A DNA stretch of 64,000 nucleotides from Cryptomeria japonica (Eukaryota > Streptophyta > Pinopsida > Cupressales > Cupressaceae): the NCBI RefSeq assembly GCF_030272615.1, contig NC_081412.1, positions 545,026,370-545,090,369 on the forward strand, given 5' to 3'. Below are positions 1 through 12,900 of the stretch, piece by piece (the first letter of the stretch is position 1; each line of letters starts with the position of its first letter). A model generated the notes under the pieces. That model saw only the letters and a program-made list of their open reading frames with translations. It had not been told where the DNA came from and ran no database searches. Position numbers and translations under genes: made by a program.

Positions 1-871
<871 letters not shown>

Positions 872-1140
872 TCTAACTCAATATTCTGAAATCTAAAGTA
901 TTATATAAGTTTGATCCAATCTAAGACATTTAAAGCAGTTTCAAAAGCGATCTAGATAAATTAGATCTCCACAGTTTCAAAAGCAATCTAGAGATTTTAA
1001 ATTAGATCTCCACAATTAGAAGCCTGGTAACAAGATGTACCTACATGCACACAAAAAAAAATTAATCAGAACTTAATAAGAAACAATTTATTAAATGCAA
1101 GTATATTAACTAAGTCAAATTTAATTTAAAATACAAAAAT

Positions 1141-1579
1141 AGGACATGACTAGGCTTAAGGGGATGCGTGTACAATTGGGACATGTGGCTTAAGGGGATC
1201 AAACTAGAAATAGGACATGTACCTTAAAAGAGGATCATTTGAACTAAATTATAGGACATGGCTTAAGGGGGGATTAATTGATTAAGACATGACTCAGCTT
1301 AAGGGCATGGGTGTACAATTGGGACATGTGGCTTAAGGGGATCAAACTAGAAATAAGACATGTTTCTTAAAAGAGGATCATTTGAAGTAAATTATAGGAC
1401 ATGACTTAAGGGGAAATTAATTGATTAGGACATGACTCGGCTTAAGGGGATGGGTGTATGATTGGGACATGTGGCTTAAGGGGATCAAACTAGAAATAGG
1501 ACGTGTGCCTTAAAAGAGGATCATTTGAACTAAATTATAGGACATGGCTCAAGGGGAGATTAATTGATTAGGACATGAC
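1141..1579. repeat. Tandem repeat, 143-bp period, three copies plus a partial fourth
   Basis: Copies begin with an 'aggacatgac' type start at 1141, 1284, 1427 and 1570, each exactly 143 bases apart. The fourth copy diverges after about 15 bases. Each unit contains four shorter related phrases (ggacatg followed by a cttaaggg-type string), so the unit itself grew from a shorter repeat. No reading frame is shared between copies. Confidence 0.93.
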
Positions 1580-1837
1580 TTGGCAAGTATAATCATTTCA
1601 AAAGACATACATAATTTTAAAACAAGTATATGTACCTCTATATATTAAATACTTATTCCATTACATGTAACACAATTGTGTAAGAGCTCTCAATAAGGGG
1701 ACGGACCTATATATATCAAACAATAATATTTAAACCATCTTTATTATCAAATGGTATGTAATAAAATGAAATTATACATGTACATAATATATACATACAT
1801 AAATTTAACATGTATACATACCTCTTTATTTAAATAC

Positions 1838-4800
1838 TTATTCCATTGTACCATCTGCATCCTCTCTTTTTTCCAAAGCATCTATAATTGTCTCGTGATC
1901 TTCCATAAAAATTGTCCACAACTTTTTATTACTTGGTCTGTCGTGATATCTCACTAGTTGTATATTTGTTGCAACAATCAAATGTGAGTAGTGTATTATC
2001 TTCTTATGTGTTTCATAATCTTCAAAAGCAGGCAAACCATTCTTCCTTGTCAAATATTTCCTTAGCCAAGTTCCAACAACTACCACTGAACCAGTCAGAT
2101 AATGAAAACCATCGTCATCTTCTCAAGGATTAACTAGTTTGTGTTTAGTCTCAACACATCGAGCCAACCAATATTTTGTTTCCTCTTCATTGTCCTCAAG
2201 TGCAACAATGGCATACACATGTCCTAGAAAAACAAAAGATTAATAAATTATCACAATTTAGAATTTAAAAAATGCCATTTTTAATTTACACCAATATAAA
2301 AAAGTTTGAAACTAATTTTATTAAATGGCCAACAAAATAATAAAAAATGATTACCTTTCTGTACAAGGTCTGAAACATGATCATAATCATCTAATGCAAA
2401 TAGTTCATCATTATCTTCAATTGTGTTAATCTGATCTTGTGCTTGAGTAGGAGTCAACGAACTTTGATTCCAATCTTCAACCCATTCAGTATTCTCACAT
2501 ACATCAGAATCACCTGAAATACAAAACTGACAAAAACATGCAAGTTCCCTTATCCATATAGTCCACGTGCTTGCATTTGAACTCTTAAATGAATGCCATT
2601 TCGTTGATTTGCTAATTGTCTCACAATCAAGTTTTGGCACAATATTTTCCTCTTCAACTAACTAAAAGAATCACTGAATTGTAGAGTTCACACTTGATCC
2701 AGTAGATAAGGTTGTGTTGCACCAATCTACAATTGCATGTGCATCTTTAGATTTTGCATTAGCTTCAAATTTTAATTGCTCTCTAGAAAGAATTCTTTTA
2801 ACACATGCACCATCTCCATCATGTTCTCCTTTGCCATGTCCAGCTTCAAAAAAAATCCATATATGTTGGATATTGTATTCCTTGTGAGCCCTGCTTAGCC
2901 AATAAAACATTCGAGCATTCTTGAATTGTCCAATACAATTATCTGACCATATAAGATGTTATGTCATCTGGATTCCTCTTTCTCTTATATTTTTATAAAA
3001 TATGCTGAAACAATATTGAACAAACTCTAACGAGTGCATCCTATTATCACTCACATCGAAATGATACTCCCTTAGGATTTTTCTATCATCCTCTATGCTA
3101 TCATCTGTGTGTCTATAAACAATATGAAAAAAAATAGCAACTTGAGTGGAATTGTAATATTGAGATTGAATTTCCTCTTGTGGCTTAAGAGTATAGTTTT
3201 CTGCAAAGTCCACCACTGATAGTATACTTCCAACTGGAAATGTATTTCTACATGTGTGAAATTGAGAATCAAGCCATCTAGCATGTTGAGAGTGTGTCAC
3301 ATATTTTGGTACAATCTTACTTTTAAATTCTGACATGAATGCATGTACACTAACCTTCTCTATGATTAAATCAACACGCTTTCCTGTTTTCCCATCCTTT
3401 AAGGAATACTCAACATTCTTAAATCTTCTAACATCTAGTTGTTGTCCAAAATTAGTTTCACTACTCTCATGCATACATTCTACTGGTGATGAAAAATTGC
3501 CACAATTAGAACATTGTCCAGAAATACATGAATGTAAATAAAATAATTGTCCATCAGTTCTTTGACAAAATAAACTTGCTACAAATTCTTTGATTGATTC
3601 AGGTGGCATATCAATACCACATTCCTGGATAAGCATGTTACTATGCAAAACACAATGTATGTATCGAAAAACATCATAATAGTAATGAAATTGTACATGC
3701 ATTTTACAACAACAAGAGACTCTTTGCTTGTTAATTTTCACATACCAGGGCTTGCATTTTTCAAATGATCTTTGACTTATAGTGATATTTCCAGGTAACA
3801 AAACTTCATCCAAAAATTTTCTATAAAATTCAGTTTGAGTTGTGTCTAATAGGTGTTTTGGATGAGGGTCACGAATTTTACACCCCACTCTCAACTTTAG
3901 AACATCTCTAGCATTAGATGATACCCTTGTATTATCATGCCAAAACTTTTCAACCAAAGATTTCACTTCAATATTCAATTTCATATCTGACCTGCAAAGT
4001 CTACCACTAAAACTCCAACTTTGGTTGATTGGATCACTTTCAATACTTTCTCTTCTTTTAGCTGCTCTAACCAATGTTTTAGGATGCATCTTTAAATTCC
4101 ACTAATGTTGCTTACCATCCTTTTATTCAAGGTTGCTTTATTCACTATGGAAATTGTTATAGCTCATCGTGCCGCATTCTTATCTTTAGATCATCTCGTT
4201 GTAGCAATAGATTCAATGGCACTTGCAACAATAGACATAACATGCTTAACAGATTAATCTTTTTTTTATGGTTTCACATAGATGCCTATTTTTTCATCAC
4301 TTTTCTCATTTTCCACACTCTCATCAATTGCATCATAAGTTGACATTGAATTGCAAGTTTTTTTCGATAAAAAAATTCTTTGTATATTCTATTGGCATAT
4401 GTTCTTATCTGTCTCCAAGAAATCTTACTAGGAAGATTATCCAAAACATTTTTTTCAATTTTTATAAAAAAGTTTCCCTAATCTTCAACAATTGGAGGAT
4501 TTTCATTTTCACCATGTTCAAAAGGATTTTCAGTTTCAACATTCAAAATAATTTCATCTCTACCAACATGAAGGTTTTAATTTTCATGGACAATTCTATC
4601 AATCTCAACATTGGTATATCCAGCTTCTACTAAATCAGCAATATGAAGATCACCTATAATCACATTATCCATGTCTTGCAGAGAAGGATTTGAAGATGTA
4701 CTTGGATAATTTGAAGATGTACCTGGATTTGAGGATGTTGTACTTGGAATATTCTTCATAATTATTTCATTCACATCATCATAATCCATAATTGCATTAT

Positions 4801-5023
4801 CTACCTCCATCTGACCCCCCAAGGCATCATCTTGAATGTTTGTCTCTTCCATTGTTGTGGATCCAAAAGCATCAGGATTATTCATTTGCCAAATCGTCAT
4901 TCTTCTATCCCTTTGATGTTTGGCCTCCTTCTCTCGTTCTTCTTGAATTTCCTCGACAGTCAATTTCCTCCTTTGTTTCTTCTTCTGACATTGTTTAGAC
5001 CCCATGACTAAAAACTTATGCAA
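1838..5023 (-). pseudogene. Decayed DDE-transposase-like gene, intron-containing
   Basis: Read on the minus strand from about 5000 to 1838. An N-terminal part (5023-4577) has a basic K/R-rich start and Ser/Thr-rich acidic text. A decayed stretch with frameshifts follows (4576-4090), then a 376-codon block (4089-2962). Stops at 2959-2961 and 2671-2673 interrupt one frame that continues to 2355. A 131-bp intron (2354-2224, gt...ag) joins QKG to HVYAIVAL in the C-terminal exon. Candidate catalytic acids are D in VVDFAENY (3208-3210), D in WSDNCIGQF just after the first stop, and the FEAGHGKGEHDG block at about 2830. This order resembles a DDE/D nuclease core. A Cys/His-rich patch (CISGQCSNCG) precedes it. 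I recognise the GHGKG..DG pattern from uncharacterised transposase-like proteins but cannot name the superfamily. It is broken by at least three stops and a frameshifted region. Confidence 0.6.
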
Positions 5024-5190
5024 TAAATGCCACCTTCAAAAAATGGATCAAAAATTGCAACCAAAAAGCATCCAAAGGACAACTAGATCATAATATATCA
5101 TTTAAAAACTTGCACATTTGAATCGACATGTTTTATTATGTTAAATGATCATATATTTATACAATTCAAAAAAAAAAATTAATGGTAAAA

Positions 5191-5337
5191 GAAAACGGGA
5201 TCCCATGTTGAAAACGAGATCCCGTTTTAATTTGAAATGGGATTCCATTTGCTTTTTTTTTAATAAATAAATTGCAATAAGGAACAGGATCCCGTTTTCA
5301 ACACGGGATCTCGTTCTCAACACAGGATCTTGTTTGC
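5191..5337. repeat. Cluster of inverted GGGATCCCGTTTT-type motifs
   Basis: The motif AAAACGGGATC and its complement GATCCCGTTTT occur at about 5191-5227 as an inverted pair. Further variants (ggatcccgttttcaaca, gggatctcgttctcaaca, aggatcttgtt) follow at 5283-5337. The cluster lies just outside the transposase-like pseudogene, but I cannot show it is a terminal repeat of that element because no partner is visible beyond 1838. Confidence 0.6.
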
Positions 5338-7329
5338 AAAAAGATTTTTTTCAGGCCCACTTGTAGGTTTAGAATTAGGCTTGGTAAATGGTTCGGAAAG
5401 CCGAACCTGAGGCTCAGAACTAGTTTGACCTGCAACTTCAAGCCTAAATCAAGCTTCATACAAAAAAATGACTTCAAAAATATATCTGAACACCTAATTT
5501 TCAGAATTTTTTTAAACAACAAAATCCCATTATAGTACACATTGTCTAGATTCCAAATATATAATTTTTAAAGAGAATGGATCAATATTTTTAATTTTAA
5601 AATAATTTCTAATGAAAAAGATCCATAAACTTGAAATACCATGGTTTTTTAAAATTTTAATAACTTTTTTGTCTTCAAGTTTTTTGAAAAAAAAATTATA
5701 TACAGACAAATCTATATAGTTTAAAAAAAAAAAATTAAAAAATGTTAAGTTTAGGTCAAATTATGCTTGCTGTACACACGGATTTTTCAAAACAATGATT
5801 ATGCCCAATTAAAAAATAACAAAAAATATATATATGGAAAAAAATTACAAAAAAATATCCTTATCAAAGATGAGTGAGTTATAGATCTTTTCCCAAAAGG
5901 ATAAAGAAAAATAGTTTCATTTAGGTCAAATTATGCTTTCCGTACACGGGCATGGTATGGTCCTAAAAAGTGACTTTTAAACTATATGTTTTACTAATGC
6001 CTATTCAAACTTCCTTTTTAAGATCTGGGTATTGAAAAAAATTACATATTTGGAAAGTAGACTTCAAGCACTACATTTTCTATTGCTGAATTTTTTCAAG
6101 AATCATCTTTTAAGTGCCTCAAATATTTAGGTCAAATGGGACGAAATTGAAAAAAAGGGAAAAATCTTCCACTTTTTGGCCAAAAAGTGGACACAACTTC
6201 TTGCACTTACCCATATGGATTTATCATATGCCACCATAACATCATGTGAAATGGATGTCTAGTTGCATAGAGATAATGAAATTTTACACATCAAGTGGAA
6301 AATTTTAAATATGAAAGAATAAGGTAATTTATATGGATGCTAAGCCAAGTAAATTTGTTGGATATTGTGATGATAACATTATTAACCTTGTTCATATTTA
6401 TCCATGCCTTAAATATCATTGAAATGAAAATAATACATATGGAACATGTATTCAAATGGTGCTTGTGTTAGACAGGGAAATGATGTAGGAGTTATTTTAC
6501 TATCACATGATGACACATGAGATATTAATTTTATTTTATGTTGAATTTTGATGATACTAGTAATTTGGTTGAGTATGTAGCCTTATCACTTGGCTTTAAA
6601 ATAGCTTATAGTTGTGGAATCAAGTTCTTGAGGGTCCTTGGTTATTTAGATTTCATAATGTCTCAAATAAAAAGATCGTATATAATTGAAGGTTTTTTTA
6701 AGTATGTACACTAATGCTACATGGAATGCCATAGAAATGTTTGATGCTTTTGACATCAAATGGCTGGAAAGTATTATGAATGTTATAGTTGATTCATTTT
6801 TTTTCTTGGCTTCATAGTTTGATTCTTCTTTTACACTATCTCATTGCAATTATAGAGAAAATTCTCACTAGATTGGGAATTCTAAAAAATACATACAATT
6901 GGAATGTTTTAAATGATGCCAAGCATATCTATGGAATATTGATTTACATCAATTATTTTGAGAATTAATTTATTATCTATAGCTTATGATAGAGGAAGAA
7001 TATGAAAAAAGAACCCTCTTAAAAAATGATATCATTCAACTCAAAACCAATGCCATTCCAAGAGGGCTTATGGTTCTTGAAAGAATATTTAGAAATAAAT
7101 ATCATTTCCTACAAGACAAGGAGTGAGTCAATTAGTGTAGATAATTTTGAAGGTATGAACTTAGGAACTAAATAATCTCCTTTGATGGTCAACCTTGGTA
7201 AAAGGATAAAGCTAGTGTAGTAACACATAATGGTTACATTGATAAGGAAATTAAAAAAATGTCTTTCTTTGGTCCTAACATGTGGTGAATTATTGTATCT
7301 CAAGAACTTACATTGAAATATACAAATCC
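5338..7329. other. Non-coding AT-rich DNA, no gene seen
   Basis: About 2 kb with no convincing coding trace. A phrase 'taggtcaaattatgctt' followed by a cgtacac-type string is present at about 5752 and again at about 5924, 172 bases apart, with a weaker echo near 6126, indicating an old local duplication. The stretch from 6300 onward may be the upstream part of the decayed gypsy element that becomes recognisable at 7330, but I cannot read gag in it. Confidence 0.5.
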
Positions 7330-9340
7330 CTTGGAACTTGGTAAAAAGTCATTTGGGTAGAAAAAAATTCCCATCAAACCTTTTTTTGGCCCCCATGCAA
7401 TTTTTTTGGATGAAACTAAAAGAGGGTAGCATCATTAGGTCAATCAACTATTCTACAAGGATTTTTGATGTTGTCCTAGTAAAAAAGAAAAATGGAGAAT
7501 TAAGGCTGCATAAAAATTATATAAATCTAAACATAAATTTCATTAAGGACAAAGTTACCTATTATCTAACATGCATCATTTTTTGTAGAGAATGACAAGG
7601 TCAAAGTTGATGTCAATTATGAATGCTTTTCTTAGGATATAATCAGGTGATGGTTAAATAATATGAGAAGCATATAACAACATTAAGGAGTCCATGCAAC
7701 AAATTTATTAAATGTCAAAACACCTTTTAGAATAAAGAATATAGAAGTTGTTCTCCAAAAATGGAAATTTCTTTTACTATTACAATAAGTGAAATAATGG
7801 TAGTCTACAAGTATAGCTTAATTATCTCCTCCAAAGGTAAAAATGACAATGAAAAAAAATATGCTTAGAATATGGGATTTCTATAAATCCTTAGAAACAT
7901 GTGTTTGGTGTGAAAGAGGGAAAATTACTTTAACATATAGTGCGAAAGGAGTGATGAATGATCTTAAAAGATTCAAGGCAACTAGTCTTGTCACTTTGCC
8001 AAAAGTTGTGAAGGCAATAAAATATATCTTTAGAAAAATTGACTTTGTTAGAAATTTTTCTCCTAACCTTGCTGAAAGGATAAATTTCATCTCAAAAGTT
8101 CTCAAGTAGGGGTATTCAATTATCTTGAATAAAGAATCAACTATTTTCTTCATGAAAATTAAGGATGTACTCCTAATTACTCAAATTTATTTCATTTATT
8201 TGCCTTTTCAATACCATTTTTTATATTCTAATTTAGAAGAAAAATGAGAGAGATGAGAAAATGATTGATTTATTTAGTAAATCACTTGAAAATGCTAATT
8301 TGAACTACTCCATTTTAGAGGACTATGCTATTTTCAAGGCTATAAAGAACTTTGGATCTTATCTCACAGGAGCCAAAATGACAACCTGCATGCCCATTAC
8401 TATTTGTAAGGGAAATATTCGCTTGAAAAATATTCAATAAAATTGTGTATATGGTTAAATACGATGTAAGAGTATGAGATGAGATGAAGATATACTACTA
8501 GTAAAGGTTAAAGGCCTTACTATGTTGATGAAAAATACAAACTTGGATCTAGTAGAAGTGCAAGTTAATGAAGTCTAATTCAATGACTCTTACTTAACAC
8601 TTGAAGAATTATCCATGGTATTGGTACATTATTTTTTCTTTGGAAAACTTGAGTTATTTCCTAAGGATCACTATCATGAAAACCAAAACATTCAAATTGG
8701 TATCACAAATGTATTTATTAATTGAAGACCAATTAGTATGGAGAAACATTGATGGTTTGCTTCTAAGTTTTTTAGATCAAGTGAAGTCCATCAAGGTCAT
8801 CGATAAACTTATCATAATGGGATTCGTGGGGGAGACTTCATGTCAAAGAATATTACTCATAATATAATGAGAGTATGATATTAGTGGTCCACATTGTTCA
8901 ATGATGTTGTCAATTTTTTGAAAGTTTTGATGCTTTCCAAATATTACAAGAAAAAATAAAGTTTATAGATGCACCCCCCTCACATTCATATTAGTTGAGG
9001 GTCCACTTCAACAATAATATATTGAATGATTTTGATGAATAAATTATTGAGAGATCAAAAAAGAATTACAAATGGATTTTGGAGGCCATTAACAACTTTA
9101 GCAATGTGTGGAGGTGATGTCCACTAGAATACTACATCTAAAGTGGTGATTAATTTTCTTCTAAATAACATAATTACAAGGTTTGGTGTTCCTCTAAATA
9201 TATATTATTAGTTTGCAGCTTTTTTTTCTCTAGAAAGTGTGATGGAGATAACAAAAAGGTTCACCTATTATCAAAATGTCTTAGCTTTTCTAAATCAAAT
9301 AGTAGAGTTTTATGACTAACACAAATATAGATTCACATCT
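7330..9340 (+). pseudogene. Ancient Ty3/gypsy pol remnant (RT, RNase H linker, integrase)
   Basis: Only short in-frame islands survive. At about 7470-7560 VVLVKKKNGELRLHKNYINL matches the start of a gypsy reverse transcriptase (family: LVPVRKKNGE.RLCVDFRNLN). At 7900-8108 EGVMNDLKRFKA-like text ending DFVRNFSPNLAERINFIS matches the RT/RNase H linker (family: NF.RRF.PNLAEI.K). At 8700-8830 WRNIDGLLL...GFVGE fits the region before the integrase zinc finger. At about 9150-9190 VVINFLLNNIITRFGVP is an integrase-core phrase. The wording (YNQV, NFL..NIITRFGVP) is closest to Athila/Tat-type plant gypsy elements. Stops and frameshifts are everywhere and no LTRs are visible. RNase H is not readable. 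Confidence 0.72.
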
Positions 9341-9830
9341 CATCACCTTTATATTAAATATATAGAAATCTCCCCCTCTTGATATAATCCTTTCAATTTT
9401 AAGTAACTAAAAATATTTTATAACAATATTAATAAATTTATACATGTAAAATTTCAAAGCTCTTATTTAATTGTCTCAAGTGTATTCATTCTTTGAATCA
9501 TTTTTTGCTTTTGAAAATGTGAAAGAAATAGTAGCAAGGTCCACATATTATCAAAACGTGTTTAAATTACTAAATCAAATAGTCATACATGTGATCAAAA
9601 TGTGCTTAAATTTTCTAAATCAAATAGTCATACATATGATCAAAATGTGTTTAAGTTTTCTAGATCAACTTCTCAAAGAGAATGGATTTTTTCCACTCTA
9701 GAAAATATGAGAAAAATACTAACAAGGTTCACATATTATTTAAATTTACTAAATAAGATAGCCAAATTTTATGACCAACAAAAATAGGATTCGCACCTGA
9801 CCTTCTGATTCTCACTATCCATTGTTCGTG
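9220..9830 (+). repeat. Triplicated end of the decayed integrase region
   Basis: Three diverged copies of one segment lie at about 9220-9345, 9487-9580 and 9690-9830. Each carries a string like 'gaaaatgtgaaagaaatagtaacaaggttcacatattatcaaaatgt' in variant form. Between copies two and three a 45-bp unit (catacatgtgatcaaaatgtgcttaaattttc type) is repeated twice at about 9580-9669. The translations are parallel (ITKRFTYYQNV, IVARSTYYQNV, ILTRFTYYLN), so the duplication occurred in former coding sequence. Confidence 0.65.
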
Positions 9831-9991
9831 ATCAAGATATAATTAATCCACATAAGTTTGCAAAACCAGCATAGTTCTAGAAGATAAATTGAACAATCCT
9901 GAACCGCAGTTCATAACTACGCTGCCGTAATAGGAATCTAAGAGGAAGTGGAAGCAGCGGTTCCACGTGACAAAATGGTAGTCTCATGTCT

Positions 9992-12900
9992 TTATCTTTT
10001 TGGTGGTGGGATCTTCTTCTTGTCTACATAATTGGCAAATGTTCTTGATCGGGTGGAGATGGATTTAGCATGAGATAAATTCTCATTTTTATACACAAAT
10101 CGGTAAAGAAGGTGATACAAATAGTAGAGGAGAGTGAGAAACGACACACATCCTGTCAGTAGAAACATACCCTAAATTTTTTCGAGGCTCTTCTGTTTGA
10201 TTCCACTCCATTTTTTTACACTTGAATTGAAGCACTTCTCCCGAATTTCTTGCATCTCTGTGCTTTCTGAAAGATTTAATATAGCCTTGGAAATGTCTGA
10301 AACTAGTGTTGACCCCTTTGGAAACACCTGCACACACAATCTGAATCAATGATACGATTTGTGAATTAGACAAGTTTGAGATGTAGAGACAGTTTTATAG
10401 ACTTACAAATGCGGAGCCTCCTGTTTTGAACGTGGGACCAATTTGTTCATATTCATTGCATCCTATTGACAGAAATAAACTTCGGGCAATAATTTTGTGA
10501 TCAATTATGGCGGCAACCCCTCCGTTATTTGGTCCCTTCTTTAGCGCAATGGCGTACTCTACAGGAAAACATGGACGAAGAGCACTTTTACTGACACCAA
10601 GATTTTCCAAATAACTGTCTACATAAGATCCATGGTGATAACCGATTGGCACATTTTGGTTGATGAGAGATTCGAGGCTGTCAACCTTTGGTACAATTTG
10701 TCTCTCGGTAAGCATCCAAGACAAGCTGGCGGTGTAACTAGACGCTAGCACCAAAACAACGAAAAGCCAAATTATCACCACTGTTCTGCCAAGACTGCTT
10801 ACAATCCTCTCCCCTGCGTAATCTACAAAATAAATTTAGAATTTGAAAGCATTGTAAATTGTAGTGTAGGTTTATTATCTGTAATGAAAAGAAAAGGATA
10901 GAATCTTTTTACTTTGAGTCGTGAAGAGTGTGGAAAAGGAAAACCTGCATATTAAAAATGAGGTAATTGAATTAGAAAATTATGACAGCTTTGTATGTTG
11001 TATAGATTGGATTAAGACTTTTCTAGGATAGGGAAAAAAAAAAAAAAATGTAGAACAAAAGTTGTTGGTAGTATATTTTTTAAAATTCAGATTTATAAGG
11101 GAATCTGGGTTCTGTATTACTATTCCTGTTCAGAACTTGTTGCGAAACTGTTCAATTGGATTGAATAAGGGAATTTTGCTGACTGCTTGACCCACATAAA
11201 AGTGTTAGAGAAATACAATGCTTAAATTGTGGTACAATTAGATTCTATATATATGCAGTATTATAGAAGAAAGATGTTATAGTTTTACATCTATTTGTTT
11301 CACATTTTTATATCCGGAAGCTCTTCTCAACTCAGTTTCATTAATAGATATTCAAAACAAAAACTACATATAATTTAATTGTGTGGCTCTTCTCAAGTCC
11401 TATCAATAAACTGTACAGAAAAGTAGTTATTAAAAGGATTATAAAAGAAATAAATAAATATTTCATGAAGTTTAATTATAACAATCACAAAAGACGGGGA
11501 GATCTTTTGGTGGAATGGTGGGGATTTTTCCTTGTAAAGCCAATAATCAAGATTTCACCCTCACAATATCACTCTCTACCTTGTCAACAATGGATACTTG
11601 CTTCACTAAATTTTAGTCAAATATGGAGATACATTGAGGGAAAGCTAGATATGCGGCGTGAGATGGAGATGTAGAAGGAGATGGTCATCCTAACACAGAT
11701 GAGGAGAGAATGATAGCGGTAGATCTGGTCCTACGTTCTGTGGGGACTGATGTGTTCGCTCTAGCAAACCTCTGACATGGCTGTTGTGTCCTTCCCTCTA
11801 CATGTGGGATAGGAATTGTTTTTGTTGGTCTCCTTTTCCCCTATTTCGAGCAGAGGGGCATTCCTATTCATGGCTTTGCAGCTTTTGTTTTAGCTATTGT
11901 GGTCTCTTGTCTTTGCAGCTCTAAAGCTGGAGTCAACTGGTGGTTTGTTGTGAAGCGCTTTGTCCTCCTTGGTTTCAAGTTTAATGACATGGGTCTGCTT
12001 GGGTTTCTGGCAAAGGTATTGTTGTTCGAACTGTTGTACTTAAAGGGGACTAAGATTCAAATGGAGTTGTTGGAGTGTAGTTCGTGGTTGTGCTAGTCGT
12101 TGGTGATGGGATCTCTACCCTTTCGATCATAGCTTGGGCTTTGTTGGAAGCTGCTACTGTAGTCAGGTTGGGGTTTCTCCCCTCTGCTCAGTGCTTCAGG
12201 GATTCTTGTTTCCCTTTGTTGGTTCTAGCTTCCCAGATGGGTTTTGTGTTGTTTCCCATGCATTTGCCTTGTTGGGGAGGTGGATAGTGATTATGGAAGG
12301 GGTTAGTTCTCTTTCCCCTGTTTTGTGCCCGTTTCTCTCTAGTACCGACAACTATGTCTTTATCTTTGGTGATCTTTTATGTGCTGCCTATGCAAAGGTT
12401 TTGTTTCTGTGGATGGGTTACTGGGGCTTTGCTTATTTTATCTATAGTCAGGTTTCCTTCTTGAGGCCCTCTCTATTCCTGTTGGCTGCTACTAGAGCTA
12501 GTTTTGGAGCTTTCTCAAGGCTATGTGTGAGGAACTATTGGTCTCTTGAGCGTGTAAAGTTGCTGTAGATCTACAGTGGGGGGCTTTTGGGGCAGATGCT
12601 TCTAAATTGGATGGCTACAATGAGTGGGCTTTTTCTTCCTTTTGCCTAGTCAGCACTCCTGCAGGTATGCTTCTAATTTGGATGGGTACAATGAGGGGGC
12701 TTTTTCTTCCTTTTCCCTAGTCAGCACTCCTAGAGGTCCTATTGAGGTTGACTATGCTGTTAATTTTGCTCTTGCATGTCCTATTGAGGTGGATTCTGCT
12801 AAGGGTTTGGCTAGGGACTAGTCTCTACTTTGGAAGAAAGTGATTGGTAGACTTGATCTTATTTAAGGTCTTTGTCAATGAGTTGATGTTGAGATGGTTC

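Noticed and set aside
1751-1957. Short plus-strand frame near the left end
   Set aside because: It overlaps the C-terminal exon of the minus-strand transposase-like gene and has chance composition.
12134-12568. 144-codon hydrophobic frame resembling a membrane protein
   Set aside because: T-rich DNA gives Phe/Leu/Val-rich frames by default; frames change often and no family pattern is seen.
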